Shown here piece by piece: positions 15,565 to 23,782 of a stretch of DNA of 64,000 bases. Below the pieces are notes generated by a model, which had not been told where the DNA came from, ran no database searches, and saw only the letters and a list, made by a program, of their open reading frames with translations. Within the stretch, counting starts at the first letter, position 1; every line of letters begins with the position of its first letter. The stretch comes from Streptomyces roseoverticillatus (lineage in GTDB: Bacteria; Actinomycetota; Actinomycetes; Streptomycetales; Streptomycetaceae): assembly GCF_000719265.1 (NCBI RefSeq), contig NZ_JOFL01000003.1, forward strand, positions 270,329 through 334,328, read 5' to 3'. Made by a program: the position numbers and the translations under genes.

Positions 15565-17340
15565 TCACCGCACGGCCTGCGGCGTGTCGTCGGCGACCGG
15601 GGACAGCGTCTTCAGCGTCCCCTGGAGGTAGGCCTTGCGGGTCGCGTCCCGGCGGACCTTGCCGCTGGTGGTCATGGGGATCGCGCCGACGGGCCCGAAG
15701 TGCACGGCGGCGGGCCGGACTCCGTGCTCGGCCGTCACCGCGGCGATCACCGCGTCCAGCACGGCCGCCCCCTCCGCGGCCAGCCGGCGGGCGGTGCCGC
15801 GGTATTCGGCGGCCACCACGAGCTGCTCGCCCTGCTCGCCGGGGACGGAGAAGGCGGCGCAGCCGCGGACCTGCTCGTGGGCCTGGCGGACGGTGAGCTC
15901 GATGTCCTGCGGGTAGAGGTTGCGGCCCGCGATGACGACGAGGTCCTTGAGCCTGCCGGTGACGAACAGCTCGCCGTCGAGCAGGAATCCGAGGTCGCCG
16001 GTGCGCAGGTGGCTGCGCCCGTCGTCGCCGGCCGTGCGCGCGGTGAACGTGGCGGCGGTGAGGTCCGGCCTGCCGAGGTAGCCCCGGGCCACGTTGGGCC
16101 CGCTGACCCAGATCTCGCCGACCCGGCCGGCCGGGACCGGACGCAGGGTCTTCGGATCGACCACGGTGACCTCGTGGCCGTCGGCGACGGTGCCGCAGCT
16201 GACGATGTGCGCGACCTGCCCGGGCTCCCCGGACGCATCTCCGGAGCGGCGCACGATGCCGTTCTCCAGGGCTTCCTTGTCGAGCCGTTCGGTGCGCAGC
16301 GGGGTGCCCGTGGGCTTTCCCGACACATAGAGCGTCGCCTCGGCCAGGCCGTAGCAGGGAATGAGGGACGTCTCGTCATAACCGCGGGGTCCGAATCGCT
16401 CGCGGAACTTGTCGAGGGTCACCCGGGAGACGGGCTCGGAGCCGCAGAAAACCTGGCGCAGGGTGCTCAGGTCGAGGGTTTCCAGCTCGTCGTCGGTGAT
16501 GCCCGACGTACACATGTCGAAAGCGAAGTTGGGCCCGACGGAAATGGTGACCTTGTGGTCGGTGATCGCCTTGAGCCAGCGGTAGGGCTGCTGCACGAAG
16601 TGTGCGGGCGACATCAGCACCAGCGGCCAGCCGCCGTGCACCGCGAGCATGATCGTGCCCATGAGGCCCATGTCGTGGTACGGCGGGAGCCAGGTGCAGC
16701 CGACGCGGTCGGCCTCGTACCCCATGTTGTGTTCCAGGGCGCGGCAGTTGCTCACCAGGTTTTCGTGGGTGAGCACGATTCCCTTGGGGTCGCCGGTGGA
16801 ACCCGAGGTGTACTGCAGGAGTGCCGGGTCGGAAACGGCGTCGGGTATCACCCGGCCGGGGGCGGGTGCGAGGAAGTACTGGTCGTCGACGAACAGCCAT
16901 TCCGGCGCCCGTACCGTGGCGGGGAGTTCCGCCGCGAATTGCGCGACGCGGCTCTCCAGCCGCCGGTCGGCAATGATCACGTCCGGTGCGCTGTCCACGA
17001 CGATGGAGGCGAAGCGGGCCACCGCGCGTTTCCCGGTGGGCGGGAAGGACGGCACGGCGGTGGCGCCGGCGCGGAATATCCCGAACAGGGCGGCGACGTA
17101 AGCCAGCCCGGGATCCAGGGCCAGCACCACGCGGCACCCGGTGAGTTCGCGGTCCAGCAGGTCCGCGGCAATGCGGCCGGCGTGTTCGTACACGTCGTGG
17201 TAGGTCCAGTCGACGGCCTCGTCGCTGGTACCGTCGGCAAGAAAGCGGAATGCCAGGCGCCGGGGCCCGGCCGCCCGTTCCTGGAGAATGCCCGGCAACC
17301 CTGGCGATGCGGGATGGGCCCGCCCCGCTATGTGGTCCAC
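15565..17340 (-). CDS. Fatty-acyl-AMP ligase (FAAL) loading the polyyne ACP
   Basis: A 591-residue member of the ANL superfamily. The P-loop YTSGSTGDPKG is at about residue 175, GLAEATLYVSGKP and the RTGDLGFLLDGELFVTGR hinge follow, and the C-terminus contains TSGKVRRDATRKAYL. The long form with FLADGTSDEAVDWTYHDVYEHAGRIAADL at the N-terminus is FAAL-like. FAALs make acyl-adenylates and pass the acyl group to an ACP, here probably the one at 13222-13521. It is the first committed enzyme in the polyyne scheme. GTG start; 108 bp separate it from the thioesterase. Confidence 0.93.
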   Translation of the reverse strand: MDHIAGRAHPASPGLPGILQERAAGPRRLAFRFLADGTSDEAVDWTYHDVYEHAGRIAADLLDRELTGCRVVLALDPGLAYVAALFGIFRAGATAVPSFPPTGKRAVARFASIVVDSAPDVIIADRRLESRVAQFAAELPATVRAPEWLFVDDQYFLAPAPGRVIPDAVSDPALLQYTSGSTGDPKGIVLTHENLVSNCRALEHNMGYEADRVGCTWLPPYHDMGLMGTIMLAVHGGWPLVLMSPAHFVQQPYRWLKAITDHKVTISVGPNFAFDMCTSGITDDELETLDLSTLRQVFCGSEPVSRVTLDKFRERFGPRGYDETSLIPCYGLAEATLYVSGKPTGTPLRTERLDKEALENGIVRRSGDASGEPGQVAHIVSCGTVADGHEVTVVDPKTLRPVPAGRVGEIWVSGPNVARGYLGRPDLTAATFTARTAGDDGRSHLRTGDLGFLLDGELFVTGRLKDLVVIAGRNLYPQDIELTVRQAHEQVRGCAAFSVPGEQGEQLVVAAEYRGTARRLAAEGAAVLDAVIAAVTAEHGVRPAAVHFGPVGAIPMTTSGKVRRDATRKAYLQGTLKTLSPVADDTPQAVR

Positions 17341-17448
17341 AACGCCCCCGTGAGTTCAGTTCTGGGCGCGGGCCGCCGGCACACCGGCGTCCTCACCGGT
17401 GCGCGGCCCGCGTCATGATGTGCTCCGTACCTGCGGCTGTCGCCCTTG

Positions 17449-18258
17449 TCAGCCGGTACGGACGATGCGGAGCTGCTGTGCGGAGCCCAGGTGGGCGCCG
17501 TCCCTGCCCCAGGCGTCGATCTCCTCGTCGACCCAGCCCTCGGCGGTGGCCGAGCGGGTCCGTGCGCGCAGCAGGATCCACGGCGAGGACGCCTGCTCAA
17601 GGTTGCTGCCGGGCCGCACCGTGAGTTCCACGGTCGGCACCAACGCTAGCGTCGACAGTACCGCCGCGTAGGACGGCGCGAGGGAATCCATCAGGAACAC
17701 GAATCGCCGCACATCCGGAGGCTGTTCGTCCTCCAGGATCCTGATCCACGCGATCAGTTCGGGCTCGGCGCCGCCCGCGTACGGCCGGCTGGGGCCGACC
17801 GGGCGGATCTCCAGATAGGTGGAGATGGCGACGAACTCGGGCGGAATGACGAAGACCTCGCACTCCTCCGGGGCCGGGGCCTTCGGAGCGGCCGGGGCGA
17901 ACGTCTGCCATTCGGCCGGCTGCGGATTTCCGAAGACGGCCGATCCTGCTACGTGAATACCCTTCTCGGTGACCGCTTCGGCACCGAGTGTAGTGAGCGT
18001 GCGCCCGGCGCGGATCAGCGAGGTCTCCAGGCGGAAATCATCGCCGATCGGCCGCAGAAAACGCGCCGTTGCGCTCTGCAGCCGGAGGCCGGGTGAGATC
18101 TTCTGTGCGGCGTCCTGCATGGCGGAAGCCATGAGCGCGAGCGTCAGGCCGCCGTGAAAGCCGCCGAAGCCGTGCAGATGACTTCCGGCGGCGATCCCGG
18201 TGCCGGTCGGCCCGTCCAGGAGCGCCACCGGGGAAAGCGGTGAAGCAGTGCTGGTCAT
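17449..18258 (-). CDS. TesB-like double-hotdog thioesterase
   Basis: A 269-residue protein with two hotdog halves: GFGGFHGGLTLALMASAMQDAA, the hotdog helix with a Gly-rich entry, then RFLRPIGDDFRLETSLIRAGRTLTTLGAEAV; the second half ends in WVDEEIDAWGRDGAHLGSAQQLRI, the usual D-x-x-G-x-L-x-A-x-x-Q end of acyl-CoA thioesterase II-like proteins. It is the first gene of the leftward operon. Thioesterases in polyyne clusters are thought to release the free acid. It could also clear misloaded acyl-ACP. Confidence 0.88.
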   Translation of the reverse strand: MTSTASPLSPVALLDGPTGTGIAAGSHLHGFGGFHGGLTLALMASAMQDAAQKISPGLRLQSATARFLRPIGDDFRLETSLIRAGRTLTTLGAEAVTEKGIHVAGSAVFGNPQPAEWQTFAPAAPKAPAPEECEVFVIPPEFVAISTYLEIRPVGPSRPYAGGAEPELIAWIRILEDEQPPDVRRFVFLMDSLAPSYAAVLSTLALVPTVELTVRPGSNLEQASSPWILLRARTRSATAEGWVDEEIDAWGRDGAHLGSAQQLRIVRTG

Positions 18259-18419
18259 ACCCCCTCCGACCCGGTGACCGACAGGGCGGCATCGTCGCGG
18301 ATGAGGTGCGGATTAGTGTGGTGGTGCTCGGTTCCTGGCAACGCGCCATTCAATGTTCCGAGTTGGATCACATGGGTGACCGTAGAAGGGCCGTGCGTCA
18401 CCAAGCAAGCGAAAAATTT

Positions 18420-18435
18420 TGTGACCCGCATCACC
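18420..18435. promoter_or_regulatory. CRP-like palindrome in the polyyne promoter region
   Basis: TGTGA-CCCGCA-TCACC matches the TGTGA-N6-TCACA type. It lies 130 bp upstream of KAS III and 160 bp upstream of the thioesterase operon. A CRP-type activator could tie the cluster to growth phase, but the match is short. Confidence 0.4.
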
Positions 18436-18490
18436 ATGGATTTGAATCATGGACGCGGCGTGACGTTCAACACTGACACTCTGCGCCGTA

Positions 18491-18513
18491 GTGGGTTGCG
18501 TCGTCCAACCCAC
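18491..18513. promoter_or_regulatory. 23-bp operator-like palindrome before KAS III
   Basis: GTGGGTTG-CGTCGTC-CAACCCAC is a perfect 8-bp inverted repeat with a 7-bp spacer. It lies 52 bp before the KAS III start and just ahead of a possible -10 (TAGTCT, 18521-18526). Its length and consensus match the palindrome at 8949-8971 before the MFS gene. Confidence 0.7.
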
Positions 18514-18565
18514 CCGGAGATAGTCTCGCCGCCGACACGTTCAGAAGTGGCTTGGGGGGGCCTGT

Positions 18566-19564
18566 ATGCGCGGATTGACGCCGCGAACCGCCGTGAACGG
18601 CGCGGGAATTCTGGGGATCGGCGCGTACCGTCCGCACCGCGTGGTGGGCAATGCGGAAGTAGCGGCCCGCACCGGCCGTACCGCCGAGTGGATTGAGCGC
18701 CGGACGGGCATCGTCGAGCGCCGGTATGCCGCCGCGGACGAATCGGTGATCGATATGGCGGTGGAGGCCGCGCGGAAGGCCGCGGCCGACGCGGGCATCG
18801 CCCCCGGAAAGATCGGCGCGGTCGTCCTGGCCTCCATGTCGCATCTGCAGCAGAGCCCGGGCGGTGCCGCGGAGATCGCCGGCCGGCTCGGAATCCGCGC
18901 CGCCGCTTTTGATCTCAACGCCGCCTGCGCGGGGTTCTGTTACGGCCTGGCCGTCGCCGCGGCCATGGTGCGCGACGGCTCCGCGCGCTACGTCCTGGTG
19001 GTCGGCTCCGACAAGATGACGGACATCGTCGCGCCGGACGACCCGGCGGCGGCGATCCTCTTCGCGGACGGGGCGGGCGCCGCGATCGTCGGCCCGCAGG
19101 GCGGCGAGGGGATCGGCCCCGTCGTCTGGGGCTCCGACGGCAGCCGCGCCGGGCTCATCGCGCACGACGCCTCCTGGGACGCGTTCCGGGACGACCCGGC
19201 GCGGTCGTGGCCGGTCATGCGGATGGCCGGGCCCGAGGTGTTCCGCTGGGCCATCGAGGAGATGCCGGCGGTCGCCCGCGAGGCGCTGGACGCCGCCGGG
19301 GTCACGGCCGGCGACCTCGACGCCTTCGTTCCGCACCAGGCGAACCTGCGCATGATCGAGACCGTCACCCAGCGGCTCGGCCTGCCCGGGCACGTGACGG
19401 TGGCCCGCGACGTGGTGCACAGCGGCAACACCTCCGCCGCCTCGGTGCCGCTCGCCGTGGCCCGCCTCAAGGAGCTGGGCGCCGTCGGCAGCGGCGGGCT
19501 CGCCCTCCTCCTCGGCTTCGGCGCGGGGCTCACCTGGGGCGCCCAGGTCGTCCGGCTGCCCTGA
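18566..19564 (+). CDS. Beta-ketoacyl-ACP synthase III-like enzyme
   Basis: A 332-residue KAS III with the complete triad: Cys121 in NAACAGFCYG, His257 in VPHQANLRMIE and Asn288 in HSGNTSAAS. The N-terminus (GILGIGAYRPHRVVGNAEVAARTGRTAEWIERRTGIVERRY) is typical of FabH. It condenses acyl-CoA with malonyl-ACP. It is transcribed away from the polyyne operon and shares an operator-like palindrome with the exporter, so it may prime or extend the polyyne chain; a general fatty-acid role is also possible. The G-run at 18554-18560 serves as a loose ribosome site. Confidence 0.92.
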   Translation: MRGLTPRTAVNGAGILGIGAYRPHRVVGNAEVAARTGRTAEWIERRTGIVERRYAAADESVIDMAVEAARKAAADAGIAPGKIGAVVLASMSHLQQSPGGAAEIAGRLGIRAAAFDLNAACAGFCYGLAVAAAMVRDGSARYVLVVGSDKMTDIVAPDDPAAAILFADGAGAAIVGPQGGEGIGPVVWGSDGSRAGLIAHDASWDAFRDDPARSWPVMRMAGPEVFRWAIEEMPAVAREALDAAGVTAGDLDAFVPHQANLRMIETVTQRLGLPGHVTVARDVVHSGNTSAASVPLAVARLKELGAVGSGGLALLLGFGAGLTWGAQVVRLP

Positions 19565-19719
19565 GCGGCCGCACGGCCGCCGGCCCTGCCCCACCCCGCC
19601 CTCAATACGGGAACACCCTTGCGGATGCCTGGCCCGAACGATGCATTCCGGCCAGCCGAACCGGTAATCGGCCTAGTGTCGAAACCAGGCTCATCCCCGT
19701 ACGAAGGCAGGACACCACC

Positions 19720-20463
19720 ATGACCCCCAGCCCGCCGTTCGCGCACTTCGGCCCCGAAGTGCTGCAGACCGCTTTGGGCGCGCTCCCGGCGCGCGCCGTC
19801 GAGGAGTTCACGGGTTCGTGGGACGACCTGCCGGCGGATGCCCACCTCGGCACCGACACGCCGTACCGCTTCCGCCGCTACGGCCGCTTCCGGATCCACC
19901 CCGACCGGCTGGAGCGGCTGCCGCACACCGCGTTCTTCCAGGAGAAGTCGGTCAACAAGGTGCACGGCGGCGTGGAGCGGCTGTTCGCGCCGCTCGCCGG
20001 CGTGGTCGCGGGCGGCGCGGTGCTGCGGACGGTCGTGCACACGCTCCGCCGCCGTCTCCCCGGCCCGCGGGCCGGGATGGACGCCTGCGGGGTGCACCAG
20101 ATACGCGTCACGGCCACGCCCCGCACCGAGGGCCACCCGGCACCGGAGGGCATCCACCAGGACGGGCACTGCTACGTGGCCCAGGTGCTGATCCGGCGCG
20201 AGGACGTCCGGGGCGCGGAGTCCTGCCTGTACGACCTGCGCCGCCGCCCGGTGCACCGGGCCCTGCTCGCGGCCCCGCTGGAGACGATCGTCCTCGACGA
20301 CCGCCGCCTGCTGCACGGCGTCTCACCGGTGCGGCCTGCGCCGGGGGCCGCGTCCGGCGTGCGGGACATGATGCTGGTCGACTTCTTCACTGATGAGGAC
20401 AGTTCACTGACGGGCAGCTCATCGCAGGGCGGTTCCACGCCGGGCCGTTCCTTGCCGAGGTGA
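19720..20463 (+). CDS. 2OG-Fe(II) dioxygenase family protein (PF10014-like)
   Basis: A 247-residue protein with a C-terminal double-stranded beta-helix core: the metal-binding H-x-D in EGIHQDGHCYVAQVLI, and a distal His in DDRRLLHGVSPVRP followed by RDMMLVDF. This is the pattern of the 2OG-Fe family that includes amino-acid hydroxylases such as isoleucine 4-hydroxylase. It lies 155 bp after KAS III and 205 bp before mtnC on the same strand. It might tailor the polyyne, hydroxylate a free amino acid, or have no link to either neighbour. Confidence 0.8.
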   Translation: MTPSPPFAHFGPEVLQTALGALPARAVEEFTGSWDDLPADAHLGTDTPYRFRRYGRFRIHPDRLERLPHTAFFQEKSVNKVHGGVERLFAPLAGVVAGGAVLRTVVHTLRRRLPGPRAGMDACGVHQIRVTATPRTEGHPAPEGIHQDGHCYVAQVLIRREDVRGAESCLYDLRRRPVHRALLAAPLETIVLDDRRLLHGVSPVRPAPGAASGVRDMMLVDFFTDEDSSLTGSSSQGGSTPGRSLPR

Positions 20464-20597
20464 GGCCTGCTCTTGCGCCGCTTTTCCGCCGCCGCGCCGC
20501 GGCAGCCGCCCTGGGCGCCCCGCTCCCTGCGGGCTACGATCCGTGAACAGGCAGTCCTTCCCGGCCGACCGGCCCCCGGACCGACCCTGGAGCTCCC

Positions 20598-20672
20598 ATG
20601 ACGCTGCTGCTCCCCCGGCCGGGCTCCGGCCCGGGCCCTGTTCTCCGCCGCGGGACGGGGCGGGCGGGGTGA
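20598..20672 (+). CDS. 24-codon frame coupled to mtnC; possible mtnD remnant
   Basis: ATG to TGA gives 24 residues starting MTLLLPRPGSGPGPVLRR. GGAG lies 5 nt upstream, and the TGA overlaps the mtnC GTG (GTGA). In actinobacterial methionine-salvage operons mtnD normally precedes mtnC, and from memory its product often begins with a similar MTLL...VLRRT stretch. It may be a decayed mtnD start or a short leader that couples translation. The match cannot be verified here. Confidence 0.35.
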   Translation: MTLLLPRPGSGPGPVLRRGTGRAG

Positions 20673-21394
20673 GCCTGCGGTTCGACGCGGACAGCGTCGT
20701 CCTCGACGTCGAAGGCACGACGAGCGCCACGGAGTTCGTCGTGGACATCCTCTACCCGTACTCGCGGCGCCGCTTCGGGTCCCTGCTGACCGAGCGGGCC
20801 GGCGAGCCCGCGGTCCGGCACGCCGCCGAGCAGGTCCGCGCGCTCGTCGGGGAGCCGGCCGCGGACGCCCCGCGCATCGAGCAGGTCCTCAACGCCTGGC
20901 TGGACGAGGACCGCAAGGCGACGCCGCTGAAGACGCTGCAGGGCATCGTGTGGTCGGAGGGGTTCGCCCGCGGCGAGCTGGTCGCGCACTTCTACGAGGA
21001 CGTGGTGCCCGCGCTGCGGCGGTGGCACGCGCGCGGGGTGCGGCTGCACGTGTACTCGTCCGGTTCGGTGGCGGCGCAGCGCGCGTGGTTCGGGCACAGC
21101 GCGCAGGGAGATCTGCTGCCGCTGGTCGAGGGGTTGTACGACACGGAGAACGCCGGGCCGAAGCAGTCGCCGGGCTCGTACGAAGCGATCAGCCGGGCCA
21201 TCGGCGCGCCGCCGGACCGCACGCTGTTCCTGTCGGACCGGCCCGCGGAGCTGGACGCGGCGCGGGCGGCGGGCTGGCTCACGGCCGGGGTGCGGCGTCC
21301 GGGCGAGCCGTACTACGCGCAGGGCACGGGCGGTCATCCGGAGGCCGGGTCGTTCGCGGGCATCGAGGTCGCGAGGGCGGGGAGCGGGCCGTGA
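20669..21394 (+). CDS. mtnC: Acireductone synthase (enolase-phosphatase)
   Basis: A 241-residue HAD-superfamily protein. Motif I is VVLDVEGTTSATEFVVDILYPY (the E1 type, D-x-E-G-T), motif II is VYSSGSVAAQRAWF, and the end is LFLSDRPAELDAARAAGW with GVRRPGEP. It converts 2,3-diketo-5-methylthiopentyl-1-phosphate to acireductone in methionine salvage. The frame is open from 20543, but the GTG at 20669 starts right at the conserved domain and gives the usual length. It overlaps mtnB by 4 bp. The oxygen-using step after it, acireductone dioxygenase (mtnD), is missing nearby. Confidence 0.9.
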   Translation: MSLRFDADSVVLDVEGTTSATEFVVDILYPYSRRRFGSLLTERAGEPAVRHAAEQVRALVGEPAADAPRIEQVLNAWLDEDRKATPLKTLQGIVWSEGFARGELVAHFYEDVVPALRRWHARGVRLHVYSSGSVAAQRAWFGHSAQGDLLPLVEGLYDTENAGPKQSPGSYEAISRAIGAPPDRTLFLSDRPAELDAARAAGWLTAGVRRPGEPYYAQGTGGHPEAGSFAGIEVARAGSGP

Positions 21395-22026
21395 CGGCCG
21401 GTGCCGGCGGGGACGCCCACGCGCTGGGGCAGGCGGCGACGGTGCTGGCCGCGGAGGCGGCGCGGTTCGCGTCGTTCGGCTGGATGCGCGGCACGTCGGG
21501 GAACCTGTCGGTGGTCACCGGCCGGGAGCCGCTGCGGCTCGCGGTCACGGCGAGCGGCATCGACAAGGGCGAGCTCACGGCGGCGGACGTGGTGCTGGTC
21601 GACGGCGAGGGCACGGCCGTACGGGGCGGCCGGCCGTCGGCGGAGGCGGCGCTGCACGCCCGGGTGGTGCGGCTGACCGGTGCGGGCGCGGTCGTCCACG
21701 TGCACACGGTCGCGTCGGTGGCGATGGCCCGGCGCCGGCCGGCGGGCATCGCCCTGCGGGGCCTGGAGATGCTGAAGGGCCTCGGGCTGCCGGCCGACGG
21801 CCCGGCCGTGGTCCTGCCGGTGATCTCCAACAGCCAGGACATGCGGGTGCTGGGCGACCGGCTCGCGGCCGCCCGCGAGCCGGGCATGCCGGCGGTGGTC
21901 GTGGCGGGGCACGGCCTGTACGTGTGGGGTGCGGATCCGCGCGAGGCGCGGCACCGGACCGAGGTCGTGGAGTGGCTGCTGGAGCTGGCGCTCCTGGAGC
22001 CCCCCGGCCCGGACGACGGCCGCTGA
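21391..22026 (+). CDS. mtnB: Methylthioribulose-1-phosphate dehydratase
   Basis: A 211-residue class II aldolase-fold protein: GWMRGTSGNLSVV (phosphate and substrate loop), VTASGIDKGEL, the zinc-binding pair in AVVHVHTVASV and a later GHGLYVWG. It acts before MtnC in methionine salvage. It starts at the GTG overlapping the mtnC stop. Its stop is 20 bp from the end of the convergent TRIC-type gene. Confidence 0.9.
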   Translation: MTAGAGGDAHALGQAATVLAAEAARFASFGWMRGTSGNLSVVTGREPLRLAVTASGIDKGELTAADVVLVDGEGTAVRGGRPSAEAALHARVVRLTGAGAVVHVHTVASVAMARRRPAGIALRGLEMLKGLGLPADGPAVVLPVISNSQDMRVLGDRLAAAREPGMPAVVVAGHGLYVWGADPREARHRTEVVEWLLELALLEPPGPDDGR

Positions 22027-22045
22027 CCCCTCGCGCGCGAGCTCC

Positions 22046-22660
22046 CTACGCGGGCGGGCGCTGCGCGAGGCGGGGCAGGTGGAGGCCGAAGTGCAGGGCC
22101 CCCATCCGCACCGCGAACACGAGGGACGCCGCGACGGCGGCGGCAGCCGCCGGGTCGGTGCCGAGGCGGTCCAGGACCAGGTAGCAGACCGCGCCGAGCA
22201 GCGCCGCGGTGGCGTAGACCTCCTCGCGCAGCAGCAGCGGCGGGAACTCTCCGCACAGCACGTCGCGGATCACCTCGCCGGTCACGCCCGTGAGCACGGC
22301 GAGGATGACGGCGGCGAAGGGGGTGACGCCGGCGTCGATCGCGGCCCGCGCGCCGATCACGGTGACGACGGCGAGGCCGACGGCGTCGACGGTCATCAGG
22401 GAGCGGTGCGGCAGTTCGCGGTAGCGCAGGAAGACCATGGTCGCCACGGCCGTGACCGCGATGACCGTGAGCAGGAGCCCGTCGTGGGTCCAGTACAGGG
22501 GGTGACGGCCGAGGATCAGGTCGCGCAGGGTGCCGCCGGAGATGGCGGCGGCGAAGGCGAGGACCAGCCCGCCGAAGGGGTCGAGCCGGGCGCGGTGGGC
22601 GGCCAGCACGCCACTGGCCGCGAAGGCGGCGATCCCGGTCAGGTAGAGCACGTGGAGCAT
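22046..22660 (-). CDS. TRIC/UPF0126 family membrane channel protein
   Basis: About 204 residues with seven hydrophobic segments in two related halves: GTLRDLILGRHPLYW and GVTGEVIRDVLCGEFPPLLLREEVYATAALLG are the repeated G-G-x-x-R-D and lipid-binding motifs of the trimeric intracellular cation channel family. Bacterial members conduct potassium. The frame also opens at a TTG 12 bp upstream; the ATG is preferred because MLHVLYLTGI matches the usual N-terminus. It converges with mtnB. Confidence 0.88.
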   Translation of the reverse strand: MLHVLYLTGIAAFAASGVLAAHRARLDPFGGLVLAFAAAISGGTLRDLILGRHPLYWTHDGLLLTVIAVTAVATMVFLRYRELPHRSLMTVDAVGLAVVTVIGARAAIDAGVTPFAAVILAVLTGVTGEVIRDVLCGEFPPLLLREEVYATAALLGAVCYLVLDRLGTDPAAAAAVAASLVFAVRMGALHFGLHLPRLAQRPPA

Positions 22661-22759
22661 CGCTCCAGCCAAGCACCCGCGGCTCCCCCGCCGCCTCGGC
22701 CGATCGGCCGGAGCCGCCTCGGCCGAAGGGACGAGCCCCCGGCCGCTGCGCGGCGTTCG

Positions 22760-23782
22760 TCACTCGGCGGTGCGGGCGACGACGTCTTCGATCCGGGGCG
22801 AGCGGTTGACGTGCAGGACGCCGACCTCGCTGTAGCGGCCGGTGTCGTTGCTCCAGTCCAGGTTGCCGCGCATGCAGGCGCGGTTGGCGTCGAGGAAGAG
22901 CCGGGTGTTCTCGCGCTGTTCGGGGGTGAGGCCGAAGACGTCGCAGAGCCGGTCGGCCTCGGCCTCCAGCTGCAGGAAGCGGGCGGTGCGGCGGTGGATC
23001 TTGCGCTGGACGTGGACGATGGCCTCCGCGCGCGAGCAGCCGTTCTCCATGCCGAGCAGCAGCACGGCATTGTTGAGCTCCCCGTTGGCCAGGTCCTTCT
23101 CCAGGGAGTGCAGGTCGTTGGTGAGAGTGACGACCTCGGCCGTGATGGCGCGGGCCTCCAGGACGGCCATGCTCTGGTGGATCTCGGGGGGCGCCTCGAA
23201 GTGGCCGCAGCGCTCGGAGACGTCGACGACGACCTCGCTGCCGATGCCGAGGCGGCGCAGCTTCATGTACGAGTCCATGCCGAGGACCGTGCCGCTGCGG
23301 CGGTTGACGGCCTCCGACACGTAGGTGAGGAAGTACTCCTCCCAGTGCCGTACGGAACGGGCGCGCCAGGCGGCGGACATGCCCAGCTGGGCCTGCTGCC
23401 ACAGCTCGGTCCAGACGCGCGCGAGCGGGAAGGAGGGGGCGACGTCCGCGGCGCCCGGCTCCTGGCGGGCGAGGGCCGCCATCTCGTGGCAGATCTCGTA
23501 GGTGGCGGCGGGGTCCTCGCCCAGGCCGCTGTCGAAGAGATCGTCGAAAAAGAAGAAGAAGCTCTGTACGGCGAGCCCGAACGTCAGCTCGTTGACGCTC
23601 ACTCCGGGCAGGAAGCCGGCGGCGAGCCGCTCGATCCGCCAGGTCCGGTACCGCTCGACGTTGTGCGGGCTGCTGAGCAGGCCGGTGGAGACCAGCCAGT
23701 GTTCGTTACGCGCCCGCGCCACCTCAACGTAGGGGTTCAGCCGCTTGGGGAAAGGAATGTCCAGGGCGATGTCCTGTGGCAT
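22760..23782 (-). CDS. Class I terpene synthase
   Basis: A 340-residue bacterial terpene cyclase. The Asp-rich motif DDLFD (Asp80, Asp81, Asp84) follows a FFFFF run. The NSE triad is Asn222-Asp-x-x-Ser226-x-x-x-Asp230, with Asp for the usual Glu. The C-terminal R-Y pair is in DTGRYSEVG. The length and layout suit a sesquiterpene or related cyclase acting on farnesyl diphosphate, but product type cannot be read from the sequence. It stands alone, with no P450 or prenyltransferase beside it. A CCTCC-like complement before the ATG gives a good ribosome site. Confidence 0.9.
   Translation of the reverse strand: MPQDIALDIPFPKRLNPYVEVARARNEHWLVSTGLLSSPHNVERYRTWRIERLAAGFLPGVSVNELTFGLAVQSFFFFFDDLFDSGLGEDPAATYEICHEMAALARQEPGAADVAPSFPLARVWTELWQQAQLGMSAAWRARSVRHWEEYFLTYVSEAVNRRSGTVLGMDSYMKLRRLGIGSEVVVDVSERCGHFEAPPEIHQSMAVLEARAITAEVVTLTNDLHSLEKDLANGELNNAVLLLGMENGCSRAEAIVHVQRKIHRRTARFLQLEAEADRLCDVFGLTPEQRENTRLFLDANRACMRGNLDWSNDTGRYSEVGVLHVNRSPRIEDVVARTAE

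Larger units (their letters stand above)
18259..18565. other. Divergent promoter region, thioesterase and KAS III
   Basis: No gene is supported. The 307 bases contain an A/T-rich patch (GCGAAAAATTTTGTGAC near 18409-18425), the CRP-like site at 18420-18435, and the operator-like palindrome at 18491-18513. A half-site-like GAGTTGG occurs near 18360. The promoters of both arms of the polyyne cluster should be here. Confidence 0.7.
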
